Below, one piece after another: positions 1 through 9,715 of a stretch of 64,000 bases of DNA. Positions within the stretch are counted from its first letter, which is position 1, and the number at the start of each line of letters is the position of its first letter. The notes under the pieces were generated by a model that saw only the letters and a program-made list of their open reading frames with translations, was not told the origin of the DNA and ran no database searches. Made by a program: the position numbers and the translations under genes. Source of the DNA: Geobacillus subterraneus (GTDB lineage: Bacteria; Bacillota; Bacilli; Bacillales; Anoxybacillaceae). The stretch covers positions 2,728,001-2,792,000 of the forward strand of contig NZ_CP014342.1 of the NCBI RefSeq assembly GCF_001618685.1. The letters run 5' to 3'.

Positions 1-94
1 ATACCTTTTTTGTTTCGCAAATGGAAAGAAAAGCGAGCCGCCTTGCCGAGGCGAAAGCGGCCTAGCGGTGCAGCGCCGGCGGGCGCGGCCCGCC

Positions 95-298
95 TCAAGC
101 GCTTGAGGACACCTGCCTCTCAAACACGCGGCGGATGGCTTCAACTTGCTGTTTCATTTGCCGTACTTCTTCGCGAAGAGCAGGGGTCGGCGCTTCGCGT
201 TCGAGTTCCTCCAACTCACGGGCAATCTCCTGACAGCGCTCCATTTCATTCAATAAAAACAACGCTTCTTCCCAATCATCCACCCAAGCCTGTTCCAT
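95..298 (-). CDS. YgaB-like small helical protein
   Basis: A 67-residue acidic protein, predicted almost entirely helical (rich in Glu, Leu, Arg and Gln), with a likely coiled coil over residues 20-55. It has no signal peptide or membrane segment. It lies directly downstream of sspE and fabL on the same strand. That position and size match B. subtilis YgaB, a protein of unknown function, and the name rests mainly on gene order. A terminator at 410-440 separates it from sspE, so it probably has its own promoter. I cannot assign a function. Confidence 0.6.
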   Translation of the reverse strand: MEQAWVDDWEEALFLLNEMERCQEIARELEELEREAPTPALREEVRQMKQQVEAIRRVFERQVSSSA

Positions 299-409
299 GC
301 TCTGGCGATTCTCCCTTCCCCTTTACCATACAATCTGCTTTATCATTTCGCGGCCAAACTTTTCAAATCCTTTCACGAATTGTGCAGAGCCATGACAGTT
401 TTTGTCGAC

Positions 410-440
410 AAAAAAGCAGAGGCGTGTTGCCTCTGCTTAT
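410..440 (-). terminator. Terminator of sspE
   Basis: A perfect 10-bp stem (GCAGAGGC core) with a 5-nt loop is followed on the minus strand by a run of T. It lies about 70 nt past the sspE stop, between sspE and the ygaB-like gene. Confidence 0.85.
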
Positions 441-507
441 TGCCTTTCCTATCCGGCCGGTTTCTTGTACTCTTGGCAGCGTGCGCTGCCATTGGCGGTC
501 AGATTGG

Positions 508-699
508 TTACTGATTAACGTTTTGCGCTTTGCGCGCCTCTGCTTGCGCGTTTTGTTGTTTAACATGTTGCACATTCGTCTCAGCCGCAAACTCCGTGCC
601 GAATTGGCCAGCTTGAGCTGCTTGAGCCGATTGCGCGTTTTGTTGTCTTACTTCTTGAATGTTCGTGCCAGCGAATGTTTTGTTCGGTTGTTTGGCCAT
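508..699 (-). CDS. sspE: Gamma-type small acid-soluble spore protein
   Basis: A 63-residue Gln/Asn/Ala-rich protein with two copies of the gamma-SASP repeat: an FAGTNIQEVRQQNAQ unit near residue 10 and an FAAETNVQHVKQQNAQ unit near residue 38. Gamma SASPs are amino-acid stores of the spore core. Unlike alpha/beta SASPs they do not coat DNA, and they are degraded at germination by the Gpr protease. The start at MAKQP is chosen because GGAGGTGAGAAC lies just before that ATG. A five-codon longer frame would overlap the ribosome-binding site. Expression in the forespore (sigma G) is expected from the family; I did not identify the promoter. Confidence 0.95.
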   Translation of the reverse strand: MAKQPNKTFAGTNIQEVRQQNAQSAQAAQAGQFGTEFAAETNVQHVKQQNAQAEARKAQNVNQ

Positions 700-757
700 T
701 GTTCTCACCTCCACGTGCTTTAATGTGCCCCGGAGGTGGCCGTTCTATCCGCCGGCA

Positions 758-1788
<1,031 letters not shown>

Positions 1789-1792
<4 letters not shown>

Positions 1793-2889
1793 CGCAGGCG
1801 GCGCGCTTCGCCTGCGCGCTCTTGATATTCGCGCCAAATGCGTTGGTGCGACACAGGAAAGGCGTATGCGTCTAGCTCCCTCGCTGACACCAACCGATAC
1901 GGTTCATCCAGCCGCTCGCCGTCAAGCAACTGGCCACTAAACACCGTCAGCTTCCAAATCAAATGGGAAAAGACGTGATCAAACGAAGCCAACGGCTCTC
2001 CGAGCTTGACCTTGAGACCGTGCTCGTTCAAAAATCCCTTCTCCAATTTCTCTTTTTCGCCTTCGCCATTTATTTCACAGCCCGGAAATTCCCATAAGTT
2101 CGCAAGCAGACCGGTATGGCCGCGCTTGCGAATAAGAATGCGTCCTTCTTCGTCAGCGAGCACAGCAACCGCAAGCGGCACTTGTTTCACCGCTGTTTTT
2201 TTCGTTTTCACCGGCAACTCCTCCGGCACACCTTCCGCGAACGCCCGGCAATGGGCTTGCACCGGACAAAGAAGGCACGAGGGGCGGCGCGGTGTACAAA
2301 CAAGAGCGCCAAGCTCAATCAATGCTTCATTGAATGCCCCCGGATGTTCATACGCCATAATCTCGCGGACGATCTGTTCGAATCGCTTTCGCGTCGACGC
2401 CTTGGCAATGTCATCCGTCACCAAAAACAAACGCGACAACACGCGCATCACGTTGCCATCGACCGCCGGCTCCGGCACGCCGTAGGCGAGGCTCAGCACC
2501 GCACCGACCGTATACGGGCCGACTCCTTTCAGTTTGGCAAATTCATCCGGGCGATCCGGCACTTTCCCCCCATAATGCTCCTTCACTTCTTTTACCGCCG
2601 CATGCAAGTTGCGCACACGCGAATAATAACCGAGTCCTTCCCACGCCTTCAGCACTTCGTCCTCATCGGCGCCAGCGAGCGCCTCTAGCGTCGGAAATTG
2701 CTCAATAAACTTTTCGAAATACGGAATGACCGTCTCGACGCGCGTCTGCTGCAACATGACTTCCGACACCCACACTTTATACGGATCGCGGTCTTTTCGC
2801 CACGGCAGGTCGCGGCGCTCACGGGCAAACCAATCGAGCAAATCGCGCTGAAACTCGCGGGCAGGAAACCGCTCTGTCCATGTTGTCAT
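1789..2889 (-). CDS. mutY: A/G-specific adenine DNA glycosylase MutY
   Basis: A 366-residue protein that removes adenine mispaired with 8-oxoguanine. Visible features in order: catalytic Glu43 in VSEVMLQQT; the helix-hairpin-helix LKGVGPYTVGAV near residue 115; the catalytic Asp in PAVDGNVMR near residue 144; a [4Fe-4S] cluster motif C-x6-C-x2-C-x5-C (CTPRRPSCLLCPVQAHC) near residue 198; and a C-terminal NUDIX-like domain that reads 8-oxoG. The sequence closely resembles the G. stearothermophilus enzyme used for crystallography, and this start (MTTWTERFPA) agrees with that protein. GGGGG lies about 10 nt upstream. A longer frame exists but adds non-homologous residues. Confidence 0.97.
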
Positions 2890-2933
2890 CTTCGTTTTGT
2901 CCCCCATGATGCCTATTGTCCACCCCATTATAT

Positions 2934-2977
2934 CAAAAAACCCCCGGCGTGGCTTGCCGCACGCCAAGGGGAAATGA
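2934..2977 (-). terminator. Terminator of the fdhD-OFA transporter operon
   Basis: A GC-rich hairpin (GGCGTG paired with CACGCC, flanked by C and G runs) is followed on the minus strand by TTTTTTG. It lies just after the transporter stop. The T-run leads into a TATAAT that may be the -10 of mutY. Confidence 0.8.
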
Positions 2978-2990
2978 AAGGAAATCGTTC

Positions 2991-4256
2991 TCAACTTTCC
3001 TTTGCCGCCGAAACATAGGCGATCTGTTCATGTTGGGCACGCAATCGGCGAATATCGATGCGCACGAGCATCGAGATAATGAAAGCGATGACAAACAAAC
3101 CGCCAAAAAAGGCCAAACTCCCTTCATAAGAGCCGGTCGTGTCTTTAATGTACGCAGCAAACATCGGTCCGACAAGACCGGCCGCAGCCCAAGCTGTCAG
3201 AATATAACCATGGATGGCACCGAGTTGCTTTGTTCCAAACAAATCGCCGATGTACGCGGGGATACAGGCAAATCCGCCGCCATAACACGTATACACAATC
3301 GTCAGCATCACAATAAACAACCATTTCATGGACACATTCGGCAACAGGAAGAAAATCAAGATTTGCAAAACGAAAAACGCCGTATACGTATTAGGACGAC
3401 CAATATAATCAGAAGCCGACGCCCAGCCGATGCGTCCTAACCCGTTAAACACTCCGATGGCACCAACGAGCGCCGCTGCAGCTGTTTGGCTGATGCCAAT
3501 GCTTTCTACTGCCAATGGTTTCGCCACTGCCAAAACGGCAATACCACATGTCACGTTAATAAACAGCATGAACCATAAATACCAAAAACGTCTTGTTTTC
3601 ACCGCCTCATTGGCCGTCAACTGCGCCAAATCAAGCGAAGGTTTGGCTTTTCCGGCCTTCAGTTTTTCCTGAAATCCTTCCGGCAGCCATCCTTCTGGTG
3701 GTTTTTCTAAATAAAGCGAGGATAGCACCATAATAGCGAAGTATGTAATTCCTAAAATAAAAAATGTATTCTGAACACCTACGGATGCAATTAAGCTGTT
3801 CATGACGGGACTCGCAATGGCCGCCGCAAACCCGAACCCCATAATCGCCAGCCCCGTAGCCAAACCGCGCCGGTCCGGAAACCATTTAACAAGCGTAGAC
3901 ACAGGCGCAATATACCCGACGCCAAGCCCGATCCCGCCTAAAACGCCATAAAACAGATACAGAAGATACTTAGAACCGAGAGCAACAGCCAATCCAGAAC
4001 CAGTCACCCCGAGGCCAAAAAAGATGGCAGCCAATAGCCCCGATTTCCGCGGCCCGTGCTTCTCCACAAAATGACCGAGGAACGCAGCCGATAATCCTAA
4101 AAATAAGATGGCAATGCTGAAGGTGAGCGCCACTTCCTGGTCCGACCATCCAAACAATTGCTTTAATGGATTGGTAAAATTGCTCCAGGCGTAAACAGAT
4201 CCGATCGAAATATGGATGCCGACAGCAGATAAAGCAATAAGCCATCGGTTTTTCAT
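2991..4256 (-). CDS. OFA-family MFS transporter (formate/oxalate type)
   Basis: A 421-residue integral membrane protein with about 12 predicted helices and the OFA-family N-terminus (GIHISIGSVYAWSNFTNPL), typical of the oxalate/formate antiporter branch of the major facilitator superfamily. An ATG at 4256 follows AAGGGGAAC; an in-frame ATG 21 nt upstream lacks good spacing. It starts 17 nt after the fdhD stop, so the two are co-transcribed. Together with the nearby formate dehydrogenase this supports a role in moving formate or a related small carboxylate. The exact substrate cannot be read from sequence; YhjX-like pyruvate-responsive members also belong to this family. Confidence 0.85.
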   Translation of the reverse strand: MKNRWLIALSAVGIHISIGSVYAWSNFTNPLKQLFGWSDQEVALTFSIAILFLGLSAAFLGHFVEKHGPRKSGLLAAIFFGLGVTGSGLAVALGSKYLLYLFYGVLGGIGLGVGYIAPVSTLVKWFPDRRGLATGLAIMGFGFAAAIASPVMNSLIASVGVQNTFFILGITYFAIMVLSSLYLEKPPEGWLPEGFQEKLKAGKAKPSLDLAQLTANEAVKTRRFWYLWFMLFINVTCGIAVLAVAKPLAVESIGISQTAAAALVGAIGVFNGLGRIGWASASDYIGRPNTYTAFFVLQILIFFLLPNVSMKWLFIVMLTIVYTCYGGGFACIPAYIGDLFGTKQLGAIHGYILTAWAAAGLVGPMFAAYIKDTTGSYEGSLAFFGGLFVIAFIISMLVRIDIRRLRAQHEQIAYVSAAKES

Positions 4257-4273
4257 GTTCCCCTTCTCCCCTT

Positions 4274-5065
4274 TCATCCAATGATAATTCGACTTTCATA
4301 CGTATACACATTAAACGCTTGCCCGCGCAAAAAGCCGACAACGGTAATGCCGAGTTCTTCCGCCAAATCTAGGGCCAGCGTCGTCGGCGCCGATTTCGAC
4401 AGCAGAATGCTGACGCCCATTTTCGCCGCCTTCAAAAGCACTTCCGACGAGACGCGGCCGCTGAATACAATCAGCTTGTCTTTCATCGCCACTTGATGGC
4501 GCAGGCAGTAGCCGTACAACTTATCAAGCGCGTTATGGCGCCCGATGTCGGAACGGATGACAACAATCCCGTCCGGCGTGGCGAGCGCGGCGTTATGAAG
4601 GCCTCCGGTCGCTGCGAAATCGGTCGACTGTTCGTGCAGCGCTTCCATTAAACGCAGACAGTCATCCGCTTGGGCGCTGATGCCGTCAACGATCGTTTTA
4701 GCGGTTTTCATATCATTGTAAAAATAAAACTGGCGGCTTTTTCCACAGCATGAGCCGATAAACCGCTTGGCGTAAAATTCCATTGATGGAAGCTTACTTG
4801 CGGTGAGCTCCACGTAAGCAAACCCTCGCTTCTCATCGATCGCCATCGCTTGAATGTCATCCTTTACCCGAATCACCCCTTCTGACGCCAAAAAACCGGT
4901 GACAAGTTCGTCCATATGCTCCGGCGTGCAGACGATTGTCGCAAACTCCTCGCCGTTGACTACGACCGTCAGCGGAAATTCGAGCGCGATCTCATCTTCT
5001 TCCTCGGCCAGCTGCCCATTGCGGTATTTGGCAATATACCGTCTTTTTGCCGCAAACCCGTTCAA
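4274..5065 (-). CDS. fdhD: Formate dehydrogenase accessory sulfurtransferase FdhD
   Basis: A 263-residue FdhD protein. FdhD passes sulfur from a cysteine desulfurase to the molybdenum cofactor so that formate dehydrogenase becomes active. Visible features are EFPLTVVVNGEE near residue 30, a cysteine pair in FIGSCCGKSR near residue 110, and the family signature SDIGRHNALDK near residue 178. The start is a TTG at 5065 preceded by GGAGGAGGAGAACG. The longer ATG-initiated frame runs back through the leader hairpin and gives a length unlike the family (about 260). It is followed by the OFA transporter in one operon and lies about 0.9 kb from the divergently transcribed fdhF. Confidence 0.95.
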   Translation of the reverse strand: MNGFAAKRRYIAKYRNGQLAEEEDEIALEFPLTVVVNGEEFATIVCTPEHMDELVTGFLASEGVIRVKDDIQAMAIDEKRGFAYVELTASKLPSMEFYAKRFIGSCCGKSRQFYFYNDMKTAKTIVDGISAQADDCLRLMEALHEQSTDFAATGGLHNAALATPDGIVVIRSDIGRHNALDKLYGYCLRHQVAMKDKLIVFSGRVSSEVLLKAAKMGVSILLSKSAPTTLALDLAEELGITVVGFLRGQAFNVYTYESRIIIG

Positions 5066-5090
5066 GAACGTTCTCCTCCTCCCTAGTCCA

Positions 5091-5152
5091 AAATAAAACC
5101 GCCGCCTTCCGGACAAAGGCACCGTTTGCCCCTGTCAGCGAAAAGCGGCGGT
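5091..5152 (-). terminator. Attenuator-like terminator in the fdhD leader
   Basis: An 8-bp perfect stem (ACCGCCGC with GCGGCGGT) encloses a 39-nt loop that can itself form a GGCA/TGCC hairpin. On the minus strand it is followed by TTTATTTT. It ends about 25 nt before the TTG start of fdhD and within a leader of roughly 190 nt. It therefore looks like a regulatory terminator and not the end of another gene; the upstream DUF2294 gene already stops at 5325. Confidence 0.55.
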
Positions 5153-5324
5153 AGTTTGCACCCAGCATTTCTGCAGCGAAACCAACGCACATCCGTTTCT
5201 GAAACCTGCCAACCAACTGAACAACATCTGTTAGCCGGCCAAGCTTCTCCTATTTTCAACTTATCTACAATCATAAGCATACCATGAACAGCTGTGAAAC
5301 ACAACCGTTTTGTTCACAAATTTG

Positions 5325-5672
5325 TCACAATTCAATCGGCTTTTCAAACACAAACACAGAAACGGCCATATCTTCTTCAATTTTAATATCGCTGAACAAA
5401 TGAAGCAGTTTCGAACCGACGAGCTCTTCCATGCCATCCGGCACATGCTGGGCATACACATCTTGGATCATTTTCGTTCTTGCCGCATGCACCATCTCCC
5501 GTCCTTCCGGCGTGCGGGCGATAAATTTCTCCGTCGGCGTTAAATTTCCGTGCAAAATCGTAATCGCCAAGTTATCGACAAAGTATGTTTTAATCCGTTC
5601 CGGCCCTTTGCCAAACAGCTGTTTGCGCACTTTGCGCACAATATCATTAAAGGCGGCTTCCTTTTTCGACAT
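5325..5672 (-). CDS. DUF2294 protein, YrhF-like
   Basis: A 115-residue soluble protein of the DUF2294 family. The signature region near residues 25-55 contains KTYFVDNLAITILHG followed by LTPTEK, and is shared with the second DUF2294 protein of this window (26077-26445: VSLHGILTPAE). The ATG at 5672 sits 7 nt from AGGAGG; an ATG six bases upstream is too close. In B. subtilis yrhF lies beside yrhD and yrhE, the DUF1641 and formate dehydrogenase genes, and the same set is present here. The function is unknown. The context links it to formate metabolism. Confidence 0.85.
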   Translation of the reverse strand: MSKKEAAFNDIVRKVRKQLFGKGPERIKTYFVDNLAITILHGNLTPTEKFIARTPEGREMVHAARTKMIQDVYAQHVPDGMEELVGSKLLHLFSDIKIEEDMAVSVFVFEKPIEL

Positions 5673-5719
5673 CGCCATCCCTCCTTTCGCCAACGTTTGA
5701 AAAACTTCCTATCCATCCA

Positions 5720-5748
5720 TTGTGTTCTACGTTTCGCCATACTATAAT
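5720..5748 (+). promoter_or_regulatory. Predicted sigma-A promoter of fdhF
   Basis: A -35 TTGTGT (5720-5725) and a -10 TATAAT (5743-5748) separated by 17 bp. Transcription would start near 5755, giving a leader of about 170 nt before fdhF. Confidence 0.6.
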
Positions 5749-5775
5749 AAACTATAGCAAATGTATACATAGTGG

Positions 5776-5805
5776 AAAAATAATAAGGGTCTCCTTGTTA
5801 TTTTT
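5776..5805. repeat. AU-rich perfect hairpin in the fdhF leader
   Basis: A 13-bp stem (AAAAATAATAAGG with CCTTGTTATTTTT, one G-T wobble) and a GTCT loop, near the predicted 5' end of the fdhF transcript. As DNA it is a near-perfect palindrome. It could be an operator, an early RNA hairpin or a weak bidirectional terminator. Confidence 0.6.
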
Positions 5806-5860
5806 CTACGACTCTAGCAAACATTGGATTGGTTGTTTAGTATCGCCGTGCTAAAGAACT

Positions 5861-5910
5861 ACTCCACCACGATGAAGCACGAGTCTCATCGTTGGTGGAG
5901 TTTTTATTTT
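5861..5910 (+). terminator. Terminator hairpin in the fdhF leader (attenuator)
   Basis: A 14-bp stem (CTCCACCA then CGATGA, paired with TCATCG and TGGTGGAG, one bulged T) is followed by TTTTTATTTT. It ends 18 nt before the fdhF start and reads only in the plus direction. The upstream gene is on the minus strand, so the only transcript it can stop is that of fdhF itself. Confidence 0.75.
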
Positions 5911-5927
5911 GCAAAGGAGGAGCGATG

Positions 5928-8891
5928 ATGGAAGCACCAATGGTGACATTAACCATCAACGGACGCACGTACCGCGCCAAACAAGGGATGACGATTTTAG
6001 AAACCGTCAACGAGCACGGTCTTTCGCACCCGCAAGTTTGTTACACGCCGGAGCTTGGCGCCATTCGGACGTGTGATACGTGCATCGCTGAAGTCAACGG
6101 CACGCTTCTTCGCGCCTGTTCAACGCTAGTGGAAGACGGCATGGTCGTCGAGCTCGGCTCACCGCGGGCGAAGGCGGCGCAAAAAGAAGCGATGGACCGC
6201 CTTTTGGAAAACCACCTTTTATACTGTACGGTGTGTGACAACAACAACGGCAACTGCAAGCTGCACAACACAGCGGAAATGATGCAAATCGAACATCAAA
6301 CATATCCGTACCGTCCGAAAGTCGACCCATCCGAGGTGGATATGTCGCACCCGTTTTACCGCTATGACCCGAACCAATGCATCGCCTGTGGGCAGTGTGT
6401 GGAGGCATGCCAAAACTTGCAAGTAAACGAAACGCTCTCGATTGACTGGGAAGCAGAACGGCCGCGCGTCGTTTGGGATGGCGGCGTGCCGATCAACGAA
6501 TCGTCGTGCGTCAGCTGCGGGCACTGTGTCACCGTTTGCCCGTGCAACGCCTTAATGGAAAAATCGATGCTTGGCGAAGCCGGGTTTATGACCGGCTTGG
6601 ATCAAGAAGTTTTGAGCCCAATGATCGACTTTGTCAAAGAAGTCGAGCCAAATTACACGAGCATTTTCGCCATTTCTGAAATTGAGGCGGCGATGCGCGA
6701 ACAGCGGATCAAAAAGACGAAAACGGTCTGCACGTTCTGCGGCGTCGGCTGTTCGTTTGAAGTGTGGACGAAAGGGCGCAAGATTTTAAAAATCCAGCCT
6801 GTTTCTGAAGCGCCGGTCAACGCGATTTCCACATGCGTCAAAGGAAAATTCGGCTGGGATTTTGTCAACAGCGAAGAGCGCCTGACGAAGCCGCTCATCC
6901 GTAAAGGCGACGTGTTCGTCGAGTCGACATGGGATGAAGCGCTCGACTTGGTCGCAGAAAAGCTTGGCGCCATTAAGCAACAATACGGCGGCAATGCCAT
7001 TGGCTTCATTTCCTCATCGAAAATTTCCAACGAGGAAAACTATTTAATGCAAAAGTTGGCGCGGCAAGTATTTGAAACGAACAACGTCGACAACTGTTCG
7101 CGCTATTGCCAATCGCCGGCGACGGACGGCTTGTTCCGCACGGTCGGGATGGGCGGCGATTCCGGCACGATTCATGACATCGCTTCCGCCGGCTTGGTCA
7201 TCATCATCGGCGCCAACCCTGCCGAGGGGCATCCGGTGATTGCGACCCGCGTCAAACGGGCGCATAAGCTGTTCGGCCAAAAACTGATTGTCGCTGACTT
7301 GCGCCGCAACGAAATGGCTGAGCGGGCCGATTTGTTCATCCGCCCGAAACAAGGCACCGACCAAGTGTGGCTGATGGCGGTAACGAAATACATCATCGAC
7401 CAAGGCTGGCACGATGAAACGTTCATTCGTGAACGCGTCCATTTCTTTGATGAATTCCGACAGCTGCTTGAAAACTATACGCTCGACTATGCCGAACAAA
7501 CAACCGGCATCGCCAAAGCCGATCTCATCCGCATTGCCGAAATGATTCACGAAGCGGACGGCACATGCGTCCTTTGGGGCATGGGCGTGACGCAAAATAC
7601 GGGGGGCAGCGACACATCGGCAGCGATCTCCAATTTGCTGCTTGCAACCGGCAACTACGGGCGTCCGGGCGCCGGCGCGTTCCCATTGCGCGGCCATAAC
7701 AACGTCCAAGGCGCCTGTGACATGGGATCGCTTCCTTCCTGGCTGCCTGGGTACCAACATGTGACCGATGACGCGGCGCGCGCGAAATTTGAAAAAGCGT
7801 ACGGCGTCCGCATCGATGCAAAGCCGGGCCTTGACAACATTCAAATGCTTGAAGCGGCTGAACGCGGCGAACTAAAAGCGATGTATATCGTCGGCGAAGA
7901 TATGGCGCTTGTCGACTGCAACGCCAACCACGTGCAAGAGACGTTGGCGAAACTTGACTTTGTCATCGTCCAAGACATTTTCTTATCCAAAACGGCACAA
8001 TTTGCTGATGTGATCTTGCCGGCGGCGCCGAACTTGGAGAAAGAAGGAACATTCACGAACACCGAACGCCGCATCCAACGGTTTTACCAAGCGCTTGAGC
8101 CGCTTGGCGACTCCAAACCGGATTGGTGGATTATCCAAGAAATTGCCAAACGGCTTGGCGCCGATTGGAATTACGCCGGCCCGAGTGAAGTGATGGATGA
8201 AATCGCCAGCCTCGCCCCGCTCTATTCGCAGGCGCATTACGATCGGCTCGAGGGCTGGAACAGCTTATGCTGGGGCAGCTATGACGGCGCTGATACGCCG
8301 CTTCTGTACAAAGAGCGGTTTAACTTCCCGGACGGCAAAGCCCGCTTTGCGCTGGCCGATTGGGTCGAACCGGTGCAATACCCGGAAGAGTACGATTTGC
8401 TCGTCAACAACGGCCGGCTGCTTGAGCACTTCCACGAAGGAAACTTGACGTACAAATCAAAAGGCATCCAGCGCAAGTTTCCGGACATTTTCGTTGAAGT
8501 GTCGCCGGAACTCGCCAACGAGCGCGGCATTAGCGACGGGGCGCTTGTCCGGCTCATCTCGCCGTACGGCCGCGTCAACGTGCGCGTGCTCGTCACCGAC
8601 CGGGTCAGAGGCAATGAGCTGTTCTTGCCGATGCACTCAACGGCCAATGAGAGCGCCATTAACATTTTGACCGGTCCGCAAACCGACCATCGCACGAACA
8701 CACCGGCGTATAAACAAGCCCGCGTCCGTATGGAAGTGCTTGAACGGTCGGGAGAAACACCGCTGCCGCGCACAAACCCGCGCTTTAAACAGCGTCATCC
8801 GCAAAACGGCGTCGAGGTCGAGCGGAAATGGCAACGCCGCGATTACGTGCCGCTCACAGAAGCGGAAAAGGGGGTGAAAATCGGTGGCTAA
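5928..8891 (+). CDS. fdhF: NAD-type molybdenum formate dehydrogenase, alpha subunit
   Basis: A 987-residue cytoplasmic FdhF-type enzyme oxidising formate to CO2. Modules in order: an N-terminal 2Fe-2S domain (Cys38, 49, 52, 64); a NuoG-like Cys/His 4Fe-4S motif near residues 96-113; two 4Fe-4S ferredoxin motifs (CIACGQC at 151, CVSCGHC at 194); a Mo-bis-MGD catalytic domain starting with CTFCGVGC at 268; and a C-terminal dinucleotide-binding domain. The residue at the selenocysteine position is Cys (about residue 394, DNCSRYCQSPATDG), so no Sec machinery is needed. There are two adjacent ATGs; the second is 7 nt from AGGAGG and preferred. It overlaps the next gene by 8 nt. B. subtilis homologues are yrhE and yjgC. 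Confidence 0.95.
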   Translation: MEAPMVTLTINGRTYRAKQGMTILETVNEHGLSHPQVCYTPELGAIRTCDTCIAEVNGTLLRACSTLVEDGMVVELGSPRAKAAQKEAMDRLLENHLLYCTVCDNNNGNCKLHNTAEMMQIEHQTYPYRPKVDPSEVDMSHPFYRYDPNQCIACGQCVEACQNLQVNETLSIDWEAERPRVVWDGGVPINESSCVSCGHCVTVCPCNALMEKSMLGEAGFMTGLDQEVLSPMIDFVKEVEPNYTSIFAISEIEAAMREQRIKKTKTVCTFCGVGCSFEVWTKGRKILKIQPVSEAPVNAISTCVKGKFGWDFVNSEERLTKPLIRKGDVFVESTWDEALDLVAEKLGAIKQQYGGNAIGFISSSKISNEENYLMQKLARQVFETNNVDNCSRYCQSPATDGLFRTVGMGGDSGTIHDIASAGLVIIIGANPAEGHPVIATRVKRAHKLFGQKLIVADLRRNEMAERADLFIRPKQGTDQVWLMAVTKYIIDQGWHDETFIRERVHFFDEFRQLLENYTLDYAEQTTGIAKADLIRIAEMIHEADGTCVLWGMGVTQNTGGSDTSAAISNLLLATGNYGRPGAGAFPLRGHNNVQGACDMGSLPSWLPGYQHVTDDAARAKFEKAYGVRIDAKPGLDNIQMLEAAERGELKAMYIVGEDMALVDCNANHVQETLAKLDFVIVQDIFLSKTAQFADVILPAAPNLEKEGTFTNTERRIQRFYQALEPLGDSKPDWWIIQEIAKRLGADWNYAGPSEVMDEIASLAPLYSQAHYDRLEGWNSLCWGSYDGADTPLLYKERFNFPDGKARFALADWVEPVQYPEEYDLLVNNGRLLEHFHEGNLTYKSKGIQRKFPDIFVEVSPELANERGISDGALVRLISPYGRVNVRVLVTDRVRGNELFLPMHSTANESAINILTGPQTDHRTNTPAYKQARVRMEVLERSGETPLPRTNPRFKQRHPQNGVEVERKWQRRDYVPLTEAEKGVKIGG

Positions 8892-9372
8892 ACCGATTAC
8901 CGCCATTCAAAAACGCCAGATGACCGAGGAAGAAAAGCGGGCCGAAGCGCTGGCGAAACTAAAAGCGGCCGTCGGCGACAGCGAAGAGGCAGTCCGCGAG
9001 CTCTTGACGCTCATCGAGCAGCTGCATGAAAGCGGCCTGCTTGAGGCCGCCAACGCCCTATTAAAAGCGCGGGAAGACGTAGCGAAAATCGTCGTCGGCC
9101 AGCTCAACCAAAAGCCGGTGACAACGATGGTGAACCACGCGTTCGCCTTGGCCGGCCTCGCCGCCTCGCTCGACCCTGAGCGGACGGCCAAGCTGCTTGA
9201 ACATATCGCCTCCGGTGCCATCGAGGCCTACGAAGAGACCTCGGTCGAACCGAAAAAAGTCGGACTGTTCGACTTGTTTAAGGCGCTCAACGACCCGGAT
9301 ATCAACCGCGCCGTCCACTTTTTCCTGTCCGCACTTAAGGCGATCGGCCAACGGCTTAGAAATGACAGCTGA
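8884..9372 (+). CDS. DUF1641 protein, YrhD-like formate dehydrogenase partner
   Basis: A 162-residue helical protein of the DUF1641 family, whose genes regularly accompany FdhF-type formate dehydrogenases (yrhD, yjgD in B. subtilis). The start is a GTG at 8884 after AAGGGGGTGAAAATCG, overlapping the fdhF end by 8 nt, so translation is probably coupled. It carries no cofactor motif. The C-terminal segment (KKVGLFDLFKALNDPDINRAV) is the most family-like part. A role as a small subunit or assembly partner of the dehydrogenase is inferred from this linkage. A terminator follows at 9460. Confidence 0.85.
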   Translation: MAKPITAIQKRQMTEEEKRAEALAKLKAAVGDSEEAVRELLTLIEQLHESGLLEAANALLKAREDVAKIVVGQLNQKPVTTMVNHAFALAGLAASLDPERTAKLLEHIASGAIEAYEETSVEPKKVGLFDLFKALNDPDINRAVHFFLSALKAIGQRLRNDS

Positions 9373-9459
9373 CCAATTGAGCGGCGGACAACATAGCAGC
9401 GAACAAATGGGCCGCTGAACGAATGGACAGCGACCCGGTCAACGAGCAGAAACGAGCGA

Positions 9460-9491
9460 GGCGTCCCGCCAGGTGCGGGGCGCTTTTCGTT
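9460..9491 (+). terminator. Terminator of fdhF-yrhD; rest of the gap appears empty
   Basis: The stem GCGTCCCGC paired with GCGGGGCGC (one mismatch) is followed by TTTTCGTTTCG. In the remaining bases of the 9373-9715 gap I see no gene, only the region likely to hold the yfhP promoter. Confidence 0.8.
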
Positions 9492-9715
9492 TCGTTAAAG
9501 CTGTCCGCTCAGGCATCTTCTCTTCCCTCCGGATGTCCGCAGCAACAATCGATGTCAATTTAGTCATTCTGCCCCTCGCTAGCCGGCGGCATCATGTGGT
9601 ACACTAGCCATACCATTATTTGCTCCGCCGCCCGCCCTTCCCCCTTCAACAGGACGGTTATTGACCGGGCTCCGGGCGGGATATACTAACAAACGACGCT
9701 GATAAAGGAGGCGCC

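Noticed and set aside
10..723. 237-residue open frame on the plus strand
   Set aside because: Antisense to the ygaB-like gene and sspE; no ribosome-binding site and no protein-like pattern.
5066..5324. Molybdenum-cofactor riboswitch upstream of fdhD
   Set aside because: The context fits, but I could not find the conserved Moco motif segments; only an attenuator-like terminator is supported.
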